Positions 1 to 6,387 of a DNA stretch of 8,529 nucleotides are shown one piece after another. The DNA comes from Candidatus Mediterraneibacter stercorigallinarum (GTDB lineage: Bacteria > Bacillota > Clostridia > Lachnospirales > Lachnospiraceae). The stretch spans positions 1 to 8,529 of the forward strand of contig DXCD01000130.1 in assembly GCA_019116185.1 (NCBI GenBank). The letters are read 5' to 3'. Position numbers and translations under genes: made by a program. Positions within the stretch are counted from its first letter, which is position 1. The number at the start of each line of letters is the position of its first letter. The notes beneath the pieces are model-generated. The model worked only from the letters and a program-made list of their open reading frames with translations, made no database searches and had not been told where the DNA came from.

Positions 1-10
1 TGTGTAAGAT

Positions 11-757
11 ATGATAGTAGATGAACGTATCGTTACTTTCATCAATTCGCTTGATACCAAGAACAGTGAAATACTGGAGACGATCGAGAGCGAAGCTCTT
101 GCCGCTTCTGTGCCCATCATAAGGCGGGAGATGCAGAGCTTCCTCAAGACGCTCCTTATGATCAAAAAACCTATGCGCATTCTGGAAGTCGGAACTGCCG
201 TAGGTTTCTCTGCGTTATTGATGAGTGAATGCGCGCCGGAAGGGTGCAGGATAACAACGATTGAAAATTATGACAAACGGATCCCCATTGCCAGGGAGAA
301 TTTCCGCAGGGCGGGGAGAGAAGAGCAGATCACCCTCATTGAAGGGGACGCGGCAGAAGTGATGAAGACGCTGGAAGGACCATATGACTTCATTTTCATG
401 GATGCGGCAAAGGGACAGTATATCCATTACCTGCCGGAGGCTCTGCGGCTTCTGCCTGAAGGCGGCGTCCTTGTCTCTGACAATGTGATGCAGGACGGGG
501 ACGTGATCGAATCCCGGTTCGCAGTAGAGCGCCGCAACCGGACGATCCACGCCCGCATGAGGGAATACCTGTATGAGCTGAAGCACAATGACGCGCTCGT
601 GACGTCTATCATCCCGCTGGGGGACGGCGTGGCGATGAGCGTGAAACGGGCCTCAGGACCAACAGACAGCGTGGCAGCAGATATGAATCCGGCTGAGTGC
701 GGGGCGGCGGAAGAAATAAAAAGACAGGAGGGGACAGAGAATGGCAAGACATCCTGA
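11..757 (+). CDS. trmR: TrmR-type tRNA 5-hydroxyuridine O-methyltransferase
   Basis: A 248-residue class I SAM-dependent O-methyltransferase. Seen in the sequence: the SAM-binding glycine motif ILEVGTAVGFSALLM (residues 57-71), the acidic TTIEN loop (82-86), the EGDAAEVM segment (111-118), the metal-site type FMDAAKGQY (129-137), and SDN (156-158). Residues from about 214 on form a low-complexity tail. In Bacillus subtilis TrmR (YrrM) methylates 5-hydroxyuridine at position 34 of tRNAs to 5-methoxyuridine, and its gene lies beside the U32 genes that make the hydroxyl group. The same adjacency here supports the assignment over a catechol-type methyltransferase. Its last 17 bases overlap trhP, which implies translational coupling. 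The start at 11 has no clear ribosome binding site in the ten bases visible. The TAA at 5-7 could be the stop of an upstream gene cut by the window edge. Confidence 0.85.
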   Translation: MIVDERIVTFINSLDTKNSEILETIESEALAASVPIIRREMQSFLKTLLMIKKPMRILEVGTAVGFSALLMSECAPEGCRITTIENYDKRIPIARENFRRAGREEQITLIEGDAAEVMKTLEGPYDFIFMDAAKGQYIHYLPEALRLLPEGGVLVSDNVMQDGDVIESRFAVERRNRTIHARMREYLYELKHNDALVTSIIPLGDGVAMSVKRASGPTDSVAADMNPAECGAAEEIKRQEGTENGKTS

Positions 758-1967
758 ATTACTGATCCCGGCGAGCAGCCTGGAAGTCTTAAAGACAGCA
801 GTCATCTTCGGGGCAGACGCGGTATATATCGGCGGCGAGGCGTTCGGGCTTCGGGCAAAGGCAAAGAATTTCTCCATGGAAGAGATGAGGGAAGGGATCG
901 AATTTGCCCATGCCCATGACGTGAAGGTGTATGTCACGGCAAATATCCTGGCGCACAATGATGACCTGCCCGGGGTGAGGCAGTATTTTGAAGAGTTAAA
1001 AGAAATAAAACCGGATGCCCTGATCATTGCAGACCCGGGCGTGTTTGACATAGCCAAAGAGGTGTGCCCGGAGATCGAGCGGCATATCAGCACCCAGGCA
1101 AACAATACAAACTACGGGACATATAATTTCTGGTACCGTCAGGGGGCGAGCCGCGTGGTATCAGCCCGGGAACTGTCCATGAAGGAATTGAAAGAACTGC
1201 GGGCAAATATTCCGGCGGACCTGGAGATCGAGACATTTGTTCACGGAGCTATGTGCATTTCCTATTCCGGGCGCTGCCTTCTGAGCAATTATTTCACCGG
1301 GCGCGACGCCAACCGGGGAGCCTGCACCCATCCCTGCCGATGGAAATATGCGGTGGTGGAGGAGACAAGGCCGGGCGAATATATGCCGGTGTATGAAAAT
1401 GAGCGGGGAACCTATATATTTAACTCCAAGGACCTGTGCATGATCGAGCACATCCCGGAGCTGATCGACGCGGGCATTGACAGCCTGAAGATCGAAGGCC
1501 GAATGAAAACCGCGCTCTATGTGGCGACAGTGGCGCGTACCTACCGGAAAGCGCTCGACGATTACAAAAAAGACCCGGAACTGTACCGGAAGAACATGCC
1601 GTGGTATCTGGACCAGATATCCAACTGTACTTACCGCCAGTTCACGACAGGATTTTTCTTCGGGAAACCGGATGAAAACACACAGATCTATGACAGCAAC
1701 ACCTACAACAAAGAATACACATATCTGGGAATCACGGGGGAGATACGAGACAGGCTCTGCCGGATCGAACAGCGCAACAAGTTCTCGGTGGGAGAGACCA
1801 TTGAGATCATGAAGCCCTGCGGCGATAATGTGGAAGTGGAAGTAAAGAAGATCCTTAATGAAGACGGGGAAGAGCAGGAAAGCGCGCCCCACTCAAAACA
1901 AGTGCTGTGGGTAGAACTGAGCGAGACGCCGGAAGTGTATGATATCCTGCGGCGCCGAGAAGGGTAA
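741..1967 (+). CDS. trhP: U32-family tRNA uridine-34 hydroxylase TrhP
   Basis: A 408-residue member of the family long annotated as peptidase U32. The full U32 signature is present at residues 164-182 (E164, F166, G169, C172, G177, C179, S182), followed by C195 and C199. These four cysteines suit the iron-sulfur site proposed for the RNA-hydroxylating U32 proteins TrhP and RlhA. The N-terminus (LLIPASSLEVLKTAVIFGADAVYIGG type) is the usual TIM-barrel start. Known for the family: TrhP makes 5-hydroxyuridine at tRNA position 34 using prephenate. Inferred: this protein supplies the substrate for the upstream TrmR. A strong site, AGGAGGGG at 726-733, lies seven bases before the ATG, inside the end of trmR. 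The TAA stop at 1965-1967 overlaps the end of the palindromic element that follows. A protease or RlhA-like role is the main alternative, made less likely by the neighbour. Confidence 0.85.
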   Translation: MARHPELLIPASSLEVLKTAVIFGADAVYIGGEAFGLRAKAKNFSMEEMREGIEFAHAHDVKVYVTANILAHNDDLPGVRQYFEELKEIKPDALIIADPGVFDIAKEVCPEIERHISTQANNTNYGTYNFWYRQGASRVVSARELSMKELKELRANIPADLEIETFVHGAMCISYSGRCLLSNYFTGRDANRGACTHPCRWKYAVVEETRPGEYMPVYENERGTYIFNSKDLCMIEHIPELIDAGIDSLKIEGRMKTALYVATVARTYRKALDDYKKDPELYRKNMPWYLDQISNCTYRQFTTGFFFGKPDENTQIYDSNTYNKEYTYLGITGEIRDRLCRIEQRNKFSVGETIEIMKPCGDNVEVEVKKILNEDGEEQESAPHSKQVLWVELSETPEVYDILRRREG

Positions 1968-2454
1968 ATCTGGATTTGCGGGGGAGACGGCCGGTAAATA
2001 AAACGTCCGAAAACCGTAGGTTATTTTAAGACGTATTCGTGGCGGTCGGGGATGTGGCTCGGGTTCCGGTTCCGTAATCTGGGAAATTCTAAACGGCAGG
2101 AAGAGCGGCTAAGGACAATTGAAGAGCGGACGATTCGGCTTCGCCTCAGGCATCCGCTCTTCAATTAACGCCGCCCTCCCTGCCGTTAAGAATTTCCAGC
2201 AGATTACTCCAAGTCACCGTCGCCGCATCCCTGCCCGCCACGAAAGGTTCTTGAAATAGGGCTGAGGTTTTCTGCTTTCATCAGGTCGGCAGCCCCCCCC
2301 TGCATTTGCCGGGAGAGCTTCCGGCTTGAGTAAACATAGAAAACAGCGGAGCCGAAGCCAGCCGTACACACGATCTGAATACGTCTTCGACATCCCCGCT
2401 TCACTGTTTTCGGAAGATTTATCCGTCGTCCGTCTCTCCCCACAAATCCAGATT
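1966..2454. repeat. Long imperfect palindromic element A (copy 1)
   Basis: A non-coding stretch of about 489 bases bounded by a perfect 12-base inverted repeat, AATCTGGATTTG (1967-1978) against CAAATCCAGATT (2443-2454). Pairing continues inward in blocks: 1979-1990 against about 2430-2442; AAGACGTATTC (2028-2038) against 2377-2387; TTCGTGGCGG with GGGATG near 2036-2055 against 2222-2243; TAATCTG (2074-2080) against 2199-2206; 2082-2100 against 2179-2197 (18 of 19 bases); and a perfect 14-bp apical stem, 2117-2130 against 2153-2166. The right arm carries an extra side branch (about 2262-2376). The element is clearly homologous to the one at 3984-4328 and in the same orientation. Overlapping open frames here are short, differ between the copies and lack good start sites, so no protein is called. 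No flanking target-site duplication is evident. A mobile repeat or a large structured RNA are both possible. Confidence 0.85.
2117..2166. other. Apical hairpin of element A
   Basis: A perfect 14-bp inverted repeat (2117-2130 with 2153-2166) encloses a 22-base loop that contains a small GGC-TTC-GCC hairpin. The equivalent position in the second element is a different 12-bp perfect stem, so the pairing is kept although the bases differ. Confidence 0.8.
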
Positions 2455-2505
2455 CGGAAGTGATTCTGCAACATGTTTGGGGTGTTTCCTGCAATTTCAT
2501 CGAAA

Positions 2506-2570
2506 TAAAGCGTTAAAACTGTAAAATAATGAAATTTTTCGTTGACAATCATTCATATACCTTTTAAAAT
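2506..2570 (+). promoter_or_regulatory. Sigma-A promoter of gdhA
   Basis: TTGACA at 2542-2547 and TAAAAT at 2565-2570 are separated by 17 bases, a near-consensus housekeeping promoter. The stretch before it (about 2506-2540) is rich in A and T and could act as an UP element. Transcription would start near 2577, giving a leader of about 70 bases before gdhA. The promoter lies outside the palindromic element, so gdhA does not depend on read-through from trhP. Confidence 0.85.
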
Positions 2571-2596
2571 ATACGGGTAGGCAAAGATGCCAGGAA

Positions 2597-2637
2597 GGCA
2601 GGAGCATCGGAGGTCCTGCCATATTTATTTTAGGAGG
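2597..2637 (+). promoter_or_regulatory. gdhA leader hairpin and ribosome binding site
   Basis: GGCAGGA (2597-2603) and TCCTGCC (2614-2620) form a perfect 7-bp stem with a ten-base loop, followed by an A/T-rich run (2621-2631) and then AGGAGG (2632-2637), nine bases before the gdhA ATG. The stem could stabilise the messenger or act as a weak attenuator. The T run is interrupted, so strong termination is unlikely. Confidence 0.55.
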
Positions 2638-2646
2638 TAGATTAAG

Positions 2647-3981
2647 ATGTCATACGTTGATGAAGTGATCGATCTGGTCGTAAAGAAAAACCCGGCAGAG
2701 CCGGAATTCCACCAGGCAGTAAAAGAAGTCCTTGAGTCTCTTCGTGTAGTTATCGAGGCAAATGAAGAGAAATTCCGTAAAGAAGCTCTTCTTGAAAGAC
2801 TGACAGAGCCTGAGAGACAGTTTAAGTTCCGTGTTCCGTGGGTGGATGATAACGGACAGGTACATGTAAATACAGGGTACCGCGTACAGTTCAACAGCGC
2901 GATCGGACCGTACAAGGGAGGACTTCGCCTTCACCCGTCCGTAAACCTTGGTATCATCAAATTCCTTGGATTTGAGCAGATCTTTAAGAACTCTCTGACA
3001 GGTCTCCCGATCGGCGGAGGAAAAGGCGGTTCTGACTTTGATCCGAAGGGCAAATCTGACAGGGAAGTTATGGCATTCTGCCAGAGCTTTATGACAGAGC
3101 TCTGCAAATATATCGGCGCTGATACAGACGTGCCGGCAGGAGATATCGGAACAGGTGCCAGAGAGATCGGTTACATGTTCGGACAGTACAAGAGGATCCG
3201 CGGTCTCTATGAAGGAGTCCTGACCGGTAAGGGATTAAGCTATGGCGGTTCTCTCGTCCGTACAGAGGCAACAGGATACGGTCTGCTGTACCTGACACAG
3301 GAGATGCTGAAACTGAACGGACAGGATATCGCAGGCAAGACAGTTGCAGTGTCCGGTTCCGGTAATGTTGCAATCTATGCAACGGAGAAAGCGCAGCAGC
3401 TTGGCGCTAAGGTTGTGACTGTAAGTGATTCTAACGGCTGGGTTTACGATCCGGACGGAATTGATGTTGCAGCTCTCAAAGAGATTAAAGAGGTGAACCG
3501 TGCAAGACTGACAGAGTACAAGAAATACCGCCCGAATTCTGAGTACCATGAAGGAAGAGGAGTATGGTCAGTGAAGGTTGATATCGCTCTTCCGTGTGCA
3601 ACACAGAACGAGCTTCACCTTGAAGATGCCAAGATGCTTGTTGAGAATGGATGCATGGCAGTAGCTGAAGGCGCCAACATGCCGACAACTATGGAAGCAA
3701 CAGAGTATCTCCAGGAGCATGGCGTGCTGTTCGCACCAGGAAAGGCTGCAAATGCAGGCGGTGTTGCCACATCTGCGCTTGAGATGTCTCAGAACAGCGA
3801 GCGTCTGAGCTGGACATTCGAAGAAGTAGACGCAAAACTGCAGAACATCATGGTAAATATCTGTCACAATATGGCTGATGCAGCTGAGAAATACGGCTTC
3901 AAGGGCAACTATGTGGTAGGTGCAAACATTGCTGGATTTGAGAAAGTCGTAGAAGCGATGACAGCACAGGGAATCGTATAA
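2647..3981 (+). CDS. gdhA: NADP-type glutamate dehydrogenase
   Basis: A complete 444-residue hexameric-type glutamate dehydrogenase, the usual length for the bacterial small-subunit class. It interconverts 2-oxoglutarate plus ammonium and glutamate in the cytoplasm. Visible residues: substrate-binding lysines in GPYKGGLR (K90) and FKNSLTGLP (K114), the catalytic lysine in PIGGGKGGSDFDPKG (K126), the catalytic aspartate in PAGDIGTG (D166), TEATGYG (207-212), and the Rossmann motif SGSGNVAIYA (236-245). NADP rather than NAD preference is inferred from overall similarity to the GdhA class. The ATG is set by AGGAGG nine bases upstream. The gene has its own strong promoter and seems to favour a restricted codon set, as expected for an abundant enzyme. 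It is monocistronic and is bracketed by two related palindromic elements, the second starting two bases after its stop codon. Confidence 0.95.
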   Translation: MSYVDEVIDLVVKKNPAEPEFHQAVKEVLESLRVVIEANEEKFRKEALLERLTEPERQFKFRVPWVDDNGQVHVNTGYRVQFNSAIGPYKGGLRLHPSVNLGIIKFLGFEQIFKNSLTGLPIGGGKGGSDFDPKGKSDREVMAFCQSFMTELCKYIGADTDVPAGDIGTGAREIGYMFGQYKRIRGLYEGVLTGKGLSYGGSLVRTEATGYGLLYLTQEMLKLNGQDIAGKTVAVSGSGNVAIYATEKAQQLGAKVVTVSDSNGWVYDPDGIDVAALKEIKEVNRARLTEYKKYRPNSEYHEGRGVWSVKVDIALPCATQNELHLEDAKMLVENGCMAVAEGANMPTTMEATEYLQEHGVLFAPGKAANAGGVATSALEMSQNSERLSWTFEEVDAKLQNIMVNICHNMADAAEKYGFKGNYVVGANIAGFEKVVEAMTAQGIV

Positions 3982-3983
3982 TC

Positions 3984-4328
3984 AAATCTGGATTTGTGTG
4001 TGAGGACGAGAGGCGGAAAAACGTCCGAAAACCGCGGAGTATTTTAAGGTATATTCGCGGCGGGCGGGGATATGGCTCTGGTTCCGGTTACGTAATCTGG
4101 GAAAAACATAAAAGGAATGGAATATGGCTAAAGACAATTGCAAAGCGGACGATTCGCTTTGCAATTAACGCCACATCCCATTCCTTTATGACTTTCCGGC
4201 AGATTACTCCAAGCCATCGCCGCCATATCCCTGCCAGCCGCAAAAGGCACCCCAAATAGGTCCGCGGTATTACTTCGGTGTTTTCGTCCGCTTTACTCAC
4301 TCCCAGGCTCCCCGGAAAATCCAGATTT
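3984..4328. repeat. Long imperfect palindromic element B (copy 2)
   Basis: About 345 bases that align with element A along most of its length in the same orientation. Identical blocks include CGTCCGAAAACCG, GGTTCCGGTT, CGTAATCTGGGAAA, AGCGGACGATTCG, CAATTAACGCC and CAGATTACTCCAAG. It is bounded by AAATCTGGATTT (3984-3995) and its complement (4317-4328). Internal pairing includes a perfect 12-bp apical stem with a seven-base loop (4136-4147 with 4155-4166), a 13-bp stem with one bulged A (4107-4120 with 4178-4190), and TTCGCGGC plus GGGATATGGC in the left arm with their partners near 4213-4245. It fills the space between convergent gdhA and azlD, so it may act as a two-way transcription barrier, although no long T run follows the stems. 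No convincing protein is encoded. It lacks the extra side branch of copy A. Confidence 0.85.
4136..4166. other. Apical hairpin of element B
   Basis: AATTGCAAAGCG (4136-4147) pairs perfectly with CGCTTTGCAATT (4155-4166) around the loop GACGATT. It occupies the place of the 14-bp stem in element A, with compensating base differences in both arms. Confidence 0.8.
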
Positions 4329-4654
4329 TAGAACACAAACTGTACCAGAAGCATATAGCAGACGGTCCCTCCCGCGATGGAGAGCAGCATCTGCCGCTTC
4401 CACAAATGGAGAATGATCACAAGGACAATGGCGATAAGTTCCGGGAGTCCACGGCTGCCTGTAAAAATACTTACATTTTTCAGGCAGTATATGATAAGCA
4501 GTCCGAACACTGCGGAGGGCAGTACCCTGCCCAGATACTGAACATATTTAGGAGTGGGACGTCCTGCCGGAAATATGAGAAATGGCAGAAAACGTGTGAG
4601 CATAGTGGCAAGGATTACCATTGCAACGGTTATGATCTGCTGTGAGATAGTCAT
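4328..4654 (-). CDS. azlD: AzlD-family branched-chain amino acid export subunit
   Basis: A 108-residue integral membrane protein of the AzlD family, normal length for the family, with three to four hydrophobic segments. Features are TRFLPFLIF (residues 20-28), YLGRVLPSAVFGLLIIYCL (40-58) and a hydrophobic C-terminus. AzlD is the small partner of AzlC in an exporter of branched-chain amino acids and analogues at the cytoplasmic membrane. Its start overlaps the azlC stop by four bases (4651-4654), which implies translational coupling. Its TAA stop (4328-4330, read on the minus strand) shares a base with the end of palindromic element B, so the element lies directly against the gene. The substrate is inferred from the family only. 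Confidence 0.9.
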   Translation of the reverse strand: MTISQQIITVAMVILATMLTRFLPFLIFPAGRPTPKYVQYLGRVLPSAVFGLLIIYCLKNVSIFTGSRGLPELIAIVLVIILHLWKRQMLLSIAGGTVCYMLLVQFVF

Positions 4655-5424
4655 GGCTGTCCACCGCCTTTCTCTGTTTCTTTCGTAATATCTGTGGATG
4701 AGGAAATCCGCGCTTCAAGGGGCCTGCGGATCATAGTCAGGAGTATCAGGATTGCCAGCATAGCCGGTATGATGAAATTGTCAGCCCCGAATGCGATAAG
4801 GCAGATCAGGGAAAGCGCAAGTCCGAGAAGGGAACTTGCGTGATTTTTCTCTTTCAGCCACTGTTCGAGGAAGATCACTACGAACATGGCTGTCATCACA
4901 AAGTCAAGCCCCTCTGTATCAAAATGGATCAGCGAGCCGAAGATTCCGCCCAGTGTGGAACCTGAAAACCAGTAAAAATGGTTAAGCGCGGTCACAAAGA
5001 ACATGAACCATCCTCTGTCAACATCTTTCGGGATGATGGAGGTGTAATTAATGGAAAAGCTCTCATCGCACATGCCGAAGATGAGATAAAAGGAACGCCA
5101 TCCGTATCCCCTGTACTTTTCCAGCATGGAGATGCCATAGAAGAGATGGCGGGCGTTGATCATTAGCGCCATGGCAAATGCCTGGAGAGGATTAAATGCC
5201 CCGAGCAGCAGGTTTACTGTTACAAATTCTATGCTTCCGGCAAAGATCGTAATACTCATGAGCATCGGATAAATAAAGGAAAAGCCGGATACATTCATAT
5301 AGATCCCGTATGTCAGCCCCAGGAACCAGAAACCTGCGAAGATGGGGATTGTATGGGGAAAAGCCGCCCGAAAGGCACGGCGGATCTCTCTGTGCCTGCG
5401 GATCTTTACATGTTGTTCTGCCAT
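4651..5424 (-). CDS. azlC: AzlC-family branched-chain amino acid export permease
   Basis: A 257-residue multi-pass membrane protein, typical AzlC length. After a basic cytoplasmic N-terminus (residues 1-20, rich in R and K) come hydrophobic segments and the family motifs FAGSIEFV (61-68), MINARHLFYG (88-97), CDESF (119-123), and FGADNFIIPAM (212-222). The C-terminus is polar. With AzlD it is expected to form the exporter known from Bacillus azlCD, which removes leucine, isoleucine, valine and toxic analogues. The ATG at 5424 follows GGAG (5431-5434 on the plus strand) by six bases. The operon runs opposite to the HD-domain gene, from a promoter at 5500-5528. No Lrp/AzlB-type regulator gene lies beside it in this window. 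Confidence 0.92.
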   Translation of the reverse strand: MAEQHVKIRRHREIRRAFRAAFPHTIPIFAGFWFLGLTYGIYMNVSGFSFIYPMLMSITIFAGSIEFVTVNLLLGAFNPLQAFAMALMINARHLFYGISMLEKYRGYGWRSFYLIFGMCDESFSINYTSIIPKDVDRGWFMFFVTALNHFYWFSGSTLGGIFGSLIHFDTEGLDFVMTAMFVVIFLEQWLKEKNHASSLLGLALSLICLIAFGADNFIIPAMLAILILLTMIRRPLEARISSSTDITKETEKGGGQP

Positions 5425-5440
5425 AAATAGCTCCGTTCTG

Positions 5441-5460
5441 TGCCGCCTGTATCGGCGGCA
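5441..5460 (-). promoter_or_regulatory. Leader hairpin upstream of azlC
   Basis: TGCCGCC (5441-5447) and GGCGGCA (5454-5460) form a perfect 7-bp GC-rich stem around a six-base loop. It lies in the azlC leader seven bases before the ribosome binding site. It has no T run on the minus strand, so a role in translation or as a protein site is more likely than termination. Function unknown. Confidence 0.45.
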
Positions 5461-5499
5461 TCTTTATTTCTTTCGTATGTTTAGCCGGCATACTTAATT

Positions 5500-5528
5500 A
5501 TGATACCATTTAGGAAAATGGAATTCAA
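5500..5528 (-). promoter_or_regulatory. azlCD promoter with operator-like dyad
   Basis: Read on the minus strand, TTGAAT (5528-5523) and TATCAT (5505-5500) are 17 bases apart, a good sigma-A promoter pointing at azlC. The spacer is filled by a perfect inverted repeat, CCATTT-AGGA-AAATGG (5506-5521). A dimeric repressor bound there would block RNA polymerase. The regulator is not identified. Confidence 0.65.
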
Positions 5529-5581
5529 TGATGTATTCTGGCTGTTAAATGTAGTAAAATGAGAAATAGAGGTTGAGGTAC

Positions 5582-5600
5582 AGGAGGATGGAGAACTTTG
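5582..5600 (+). promoter_or_regulatory. Ribosome binding site deciding a TTG start
   Basis: AGGAGG at 5582-5587 is followed by an ATG at 5588 that runs into a stop after six codons. The long reading frame begins with TTG at 5598, ten bases after the ribosome binding site. TTG is therefore the probable start. TAAAAT at 5555-5560 could be a -10 box, but no convincing -35 box was found. Confidence 0.6.
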
Positions 5601-6386
5601 GATTTTGACAGTGCAAAACGGGTTTTTGAAGAGTATCTGGATGGCTATGACAGAGAGAATGACAGGGTGAGGCTGAAGATCGTACATACATATGGAGTTG
5701 CAGCTCAGAGCACGGCGATCGCTGAGCGCATGAGGCTTTCCGCGGAGGACAGGGAGCTGGCTCAAATTATTGCCCTGCTCCATGATATCGGACGGTTTGA
5801 ACAGCTCAGACAATTTGACAGCTTTTGGCCTGAGACTATGGATCATGCATCCTATGGTGTAGAGCTTCTTTTTGGCACATCGAGGATGATCCGGAAATTT
5901 GTCCCGGAGGATAAATGGGATGAGGTGATCCGAGAGGCAATCGCAAAGCATAGTGATTTCGCCCTGGAGGGAATTTCCGACGAACGAAAGCTTATGCATG
6001 CCAGGATCATCCGGGATGCGGATAAGCTGGATAACTGCCGGGTAAAGCTGGAGGACGATTTTGAGGCTTTTCTGGGTGTTCCGGCAGAGAAGGTCAGTTC
6101 ATCTGTCATAACCAGGAAGGTCCGTGAGGATGCGCTGGCGGGAAGGAGCATTCTCTCCTCGGACAGGGTGACACCCATGGATTACTGGGTATCATATCTG
6201 GTGTATTTTTACGACCTCAATTACCGGGCCAGTCTTGATATCGTCGAGGAAAATGATTATGTCCGGCGCCTGATCCGCCGTATTCCGTATCTGGACCCGG
6301 ATACGGGCAGAGTGATGGAAGAGCTGGAAAACAGGCTTATTAAATATGTCAGTGAAGCAAAAAAGGATTGTGGAAGGAGAGGATAA
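5598..6386 (+). CDS. HD-domain metal-dependent phosphohydrolase
   Basis: A 262-residue soluble protein with the full HD-domain ligand set: H30 (KIVHTYGVA), H62-D63 (LLHDIGRFEQ), H83 (MDHASYGV), H118 (IAKHSD) and D140 (IIRDADKLDN). The spacing fits the HD superfamily of divalent-metal phosphohydrolases, which act on nucleotides or phosphodiesters. The substrate cannot be read from the sequence, and no GYP motif of cyclic-di-GMP enzymes or second domain is present. The C-terminal half (about 150-260) is helical and carries no recognised motif. It starts with TTG. The next gene begins one base after its stop with its ribosome binding site inside this gene, so the two are cotranscribed. The narrow function remains unknown. 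Confidence 0.82.
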   Translation: MDFDSAKRVFEEYLDGYDRENDRVRLKIVHTYGVAAQSTAIAERMRLSAEDRELAQIIALLHDIGRFEQLRQFDSFWPETMDHASYGVELLFGTSRMIRKFVPEDKWDEVIREAIAKHSDFALEGISDERKLMHARIIRDADKLDNCRVKLEDDFEAFLGVPAEKVSSSVITRKVREDALAGRSILSSDRVTPMDYWVSYLVYFYDLNYRASLDIVEENDYVRRLIRRIPYLDPDTGRVMEELENRLIKYVSEAKKDCGRRG

Positions 6387-6387
6387 A

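Noticed and set aside
215..747. Minus-strand frames opposite trmR
   Set aside because: Shadows of a well-recognised methyltransferase; no motifs and no start signals.
2204..2552. Minus-strand open frames across element A and the gdhA promoter
   Set aside because: They overlap the structured repeat and the promoter, lack a ribosome binding site, and have no counterpart in element B.
3996..4259. Plus-strand open frame inside element B as a small protein
   Set aside because: It lies wholly within the palindrome, is not preserved in element A, and its composition follows the repeat rather than a protein pattern.
1966..4328. IS element or group II intron identity for the palindromes
   Set aside because: No transposase or reverse transcriptase, no clear target duplication, and no recognisable intron domain V motif. 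The pairing runs from end to end instead.
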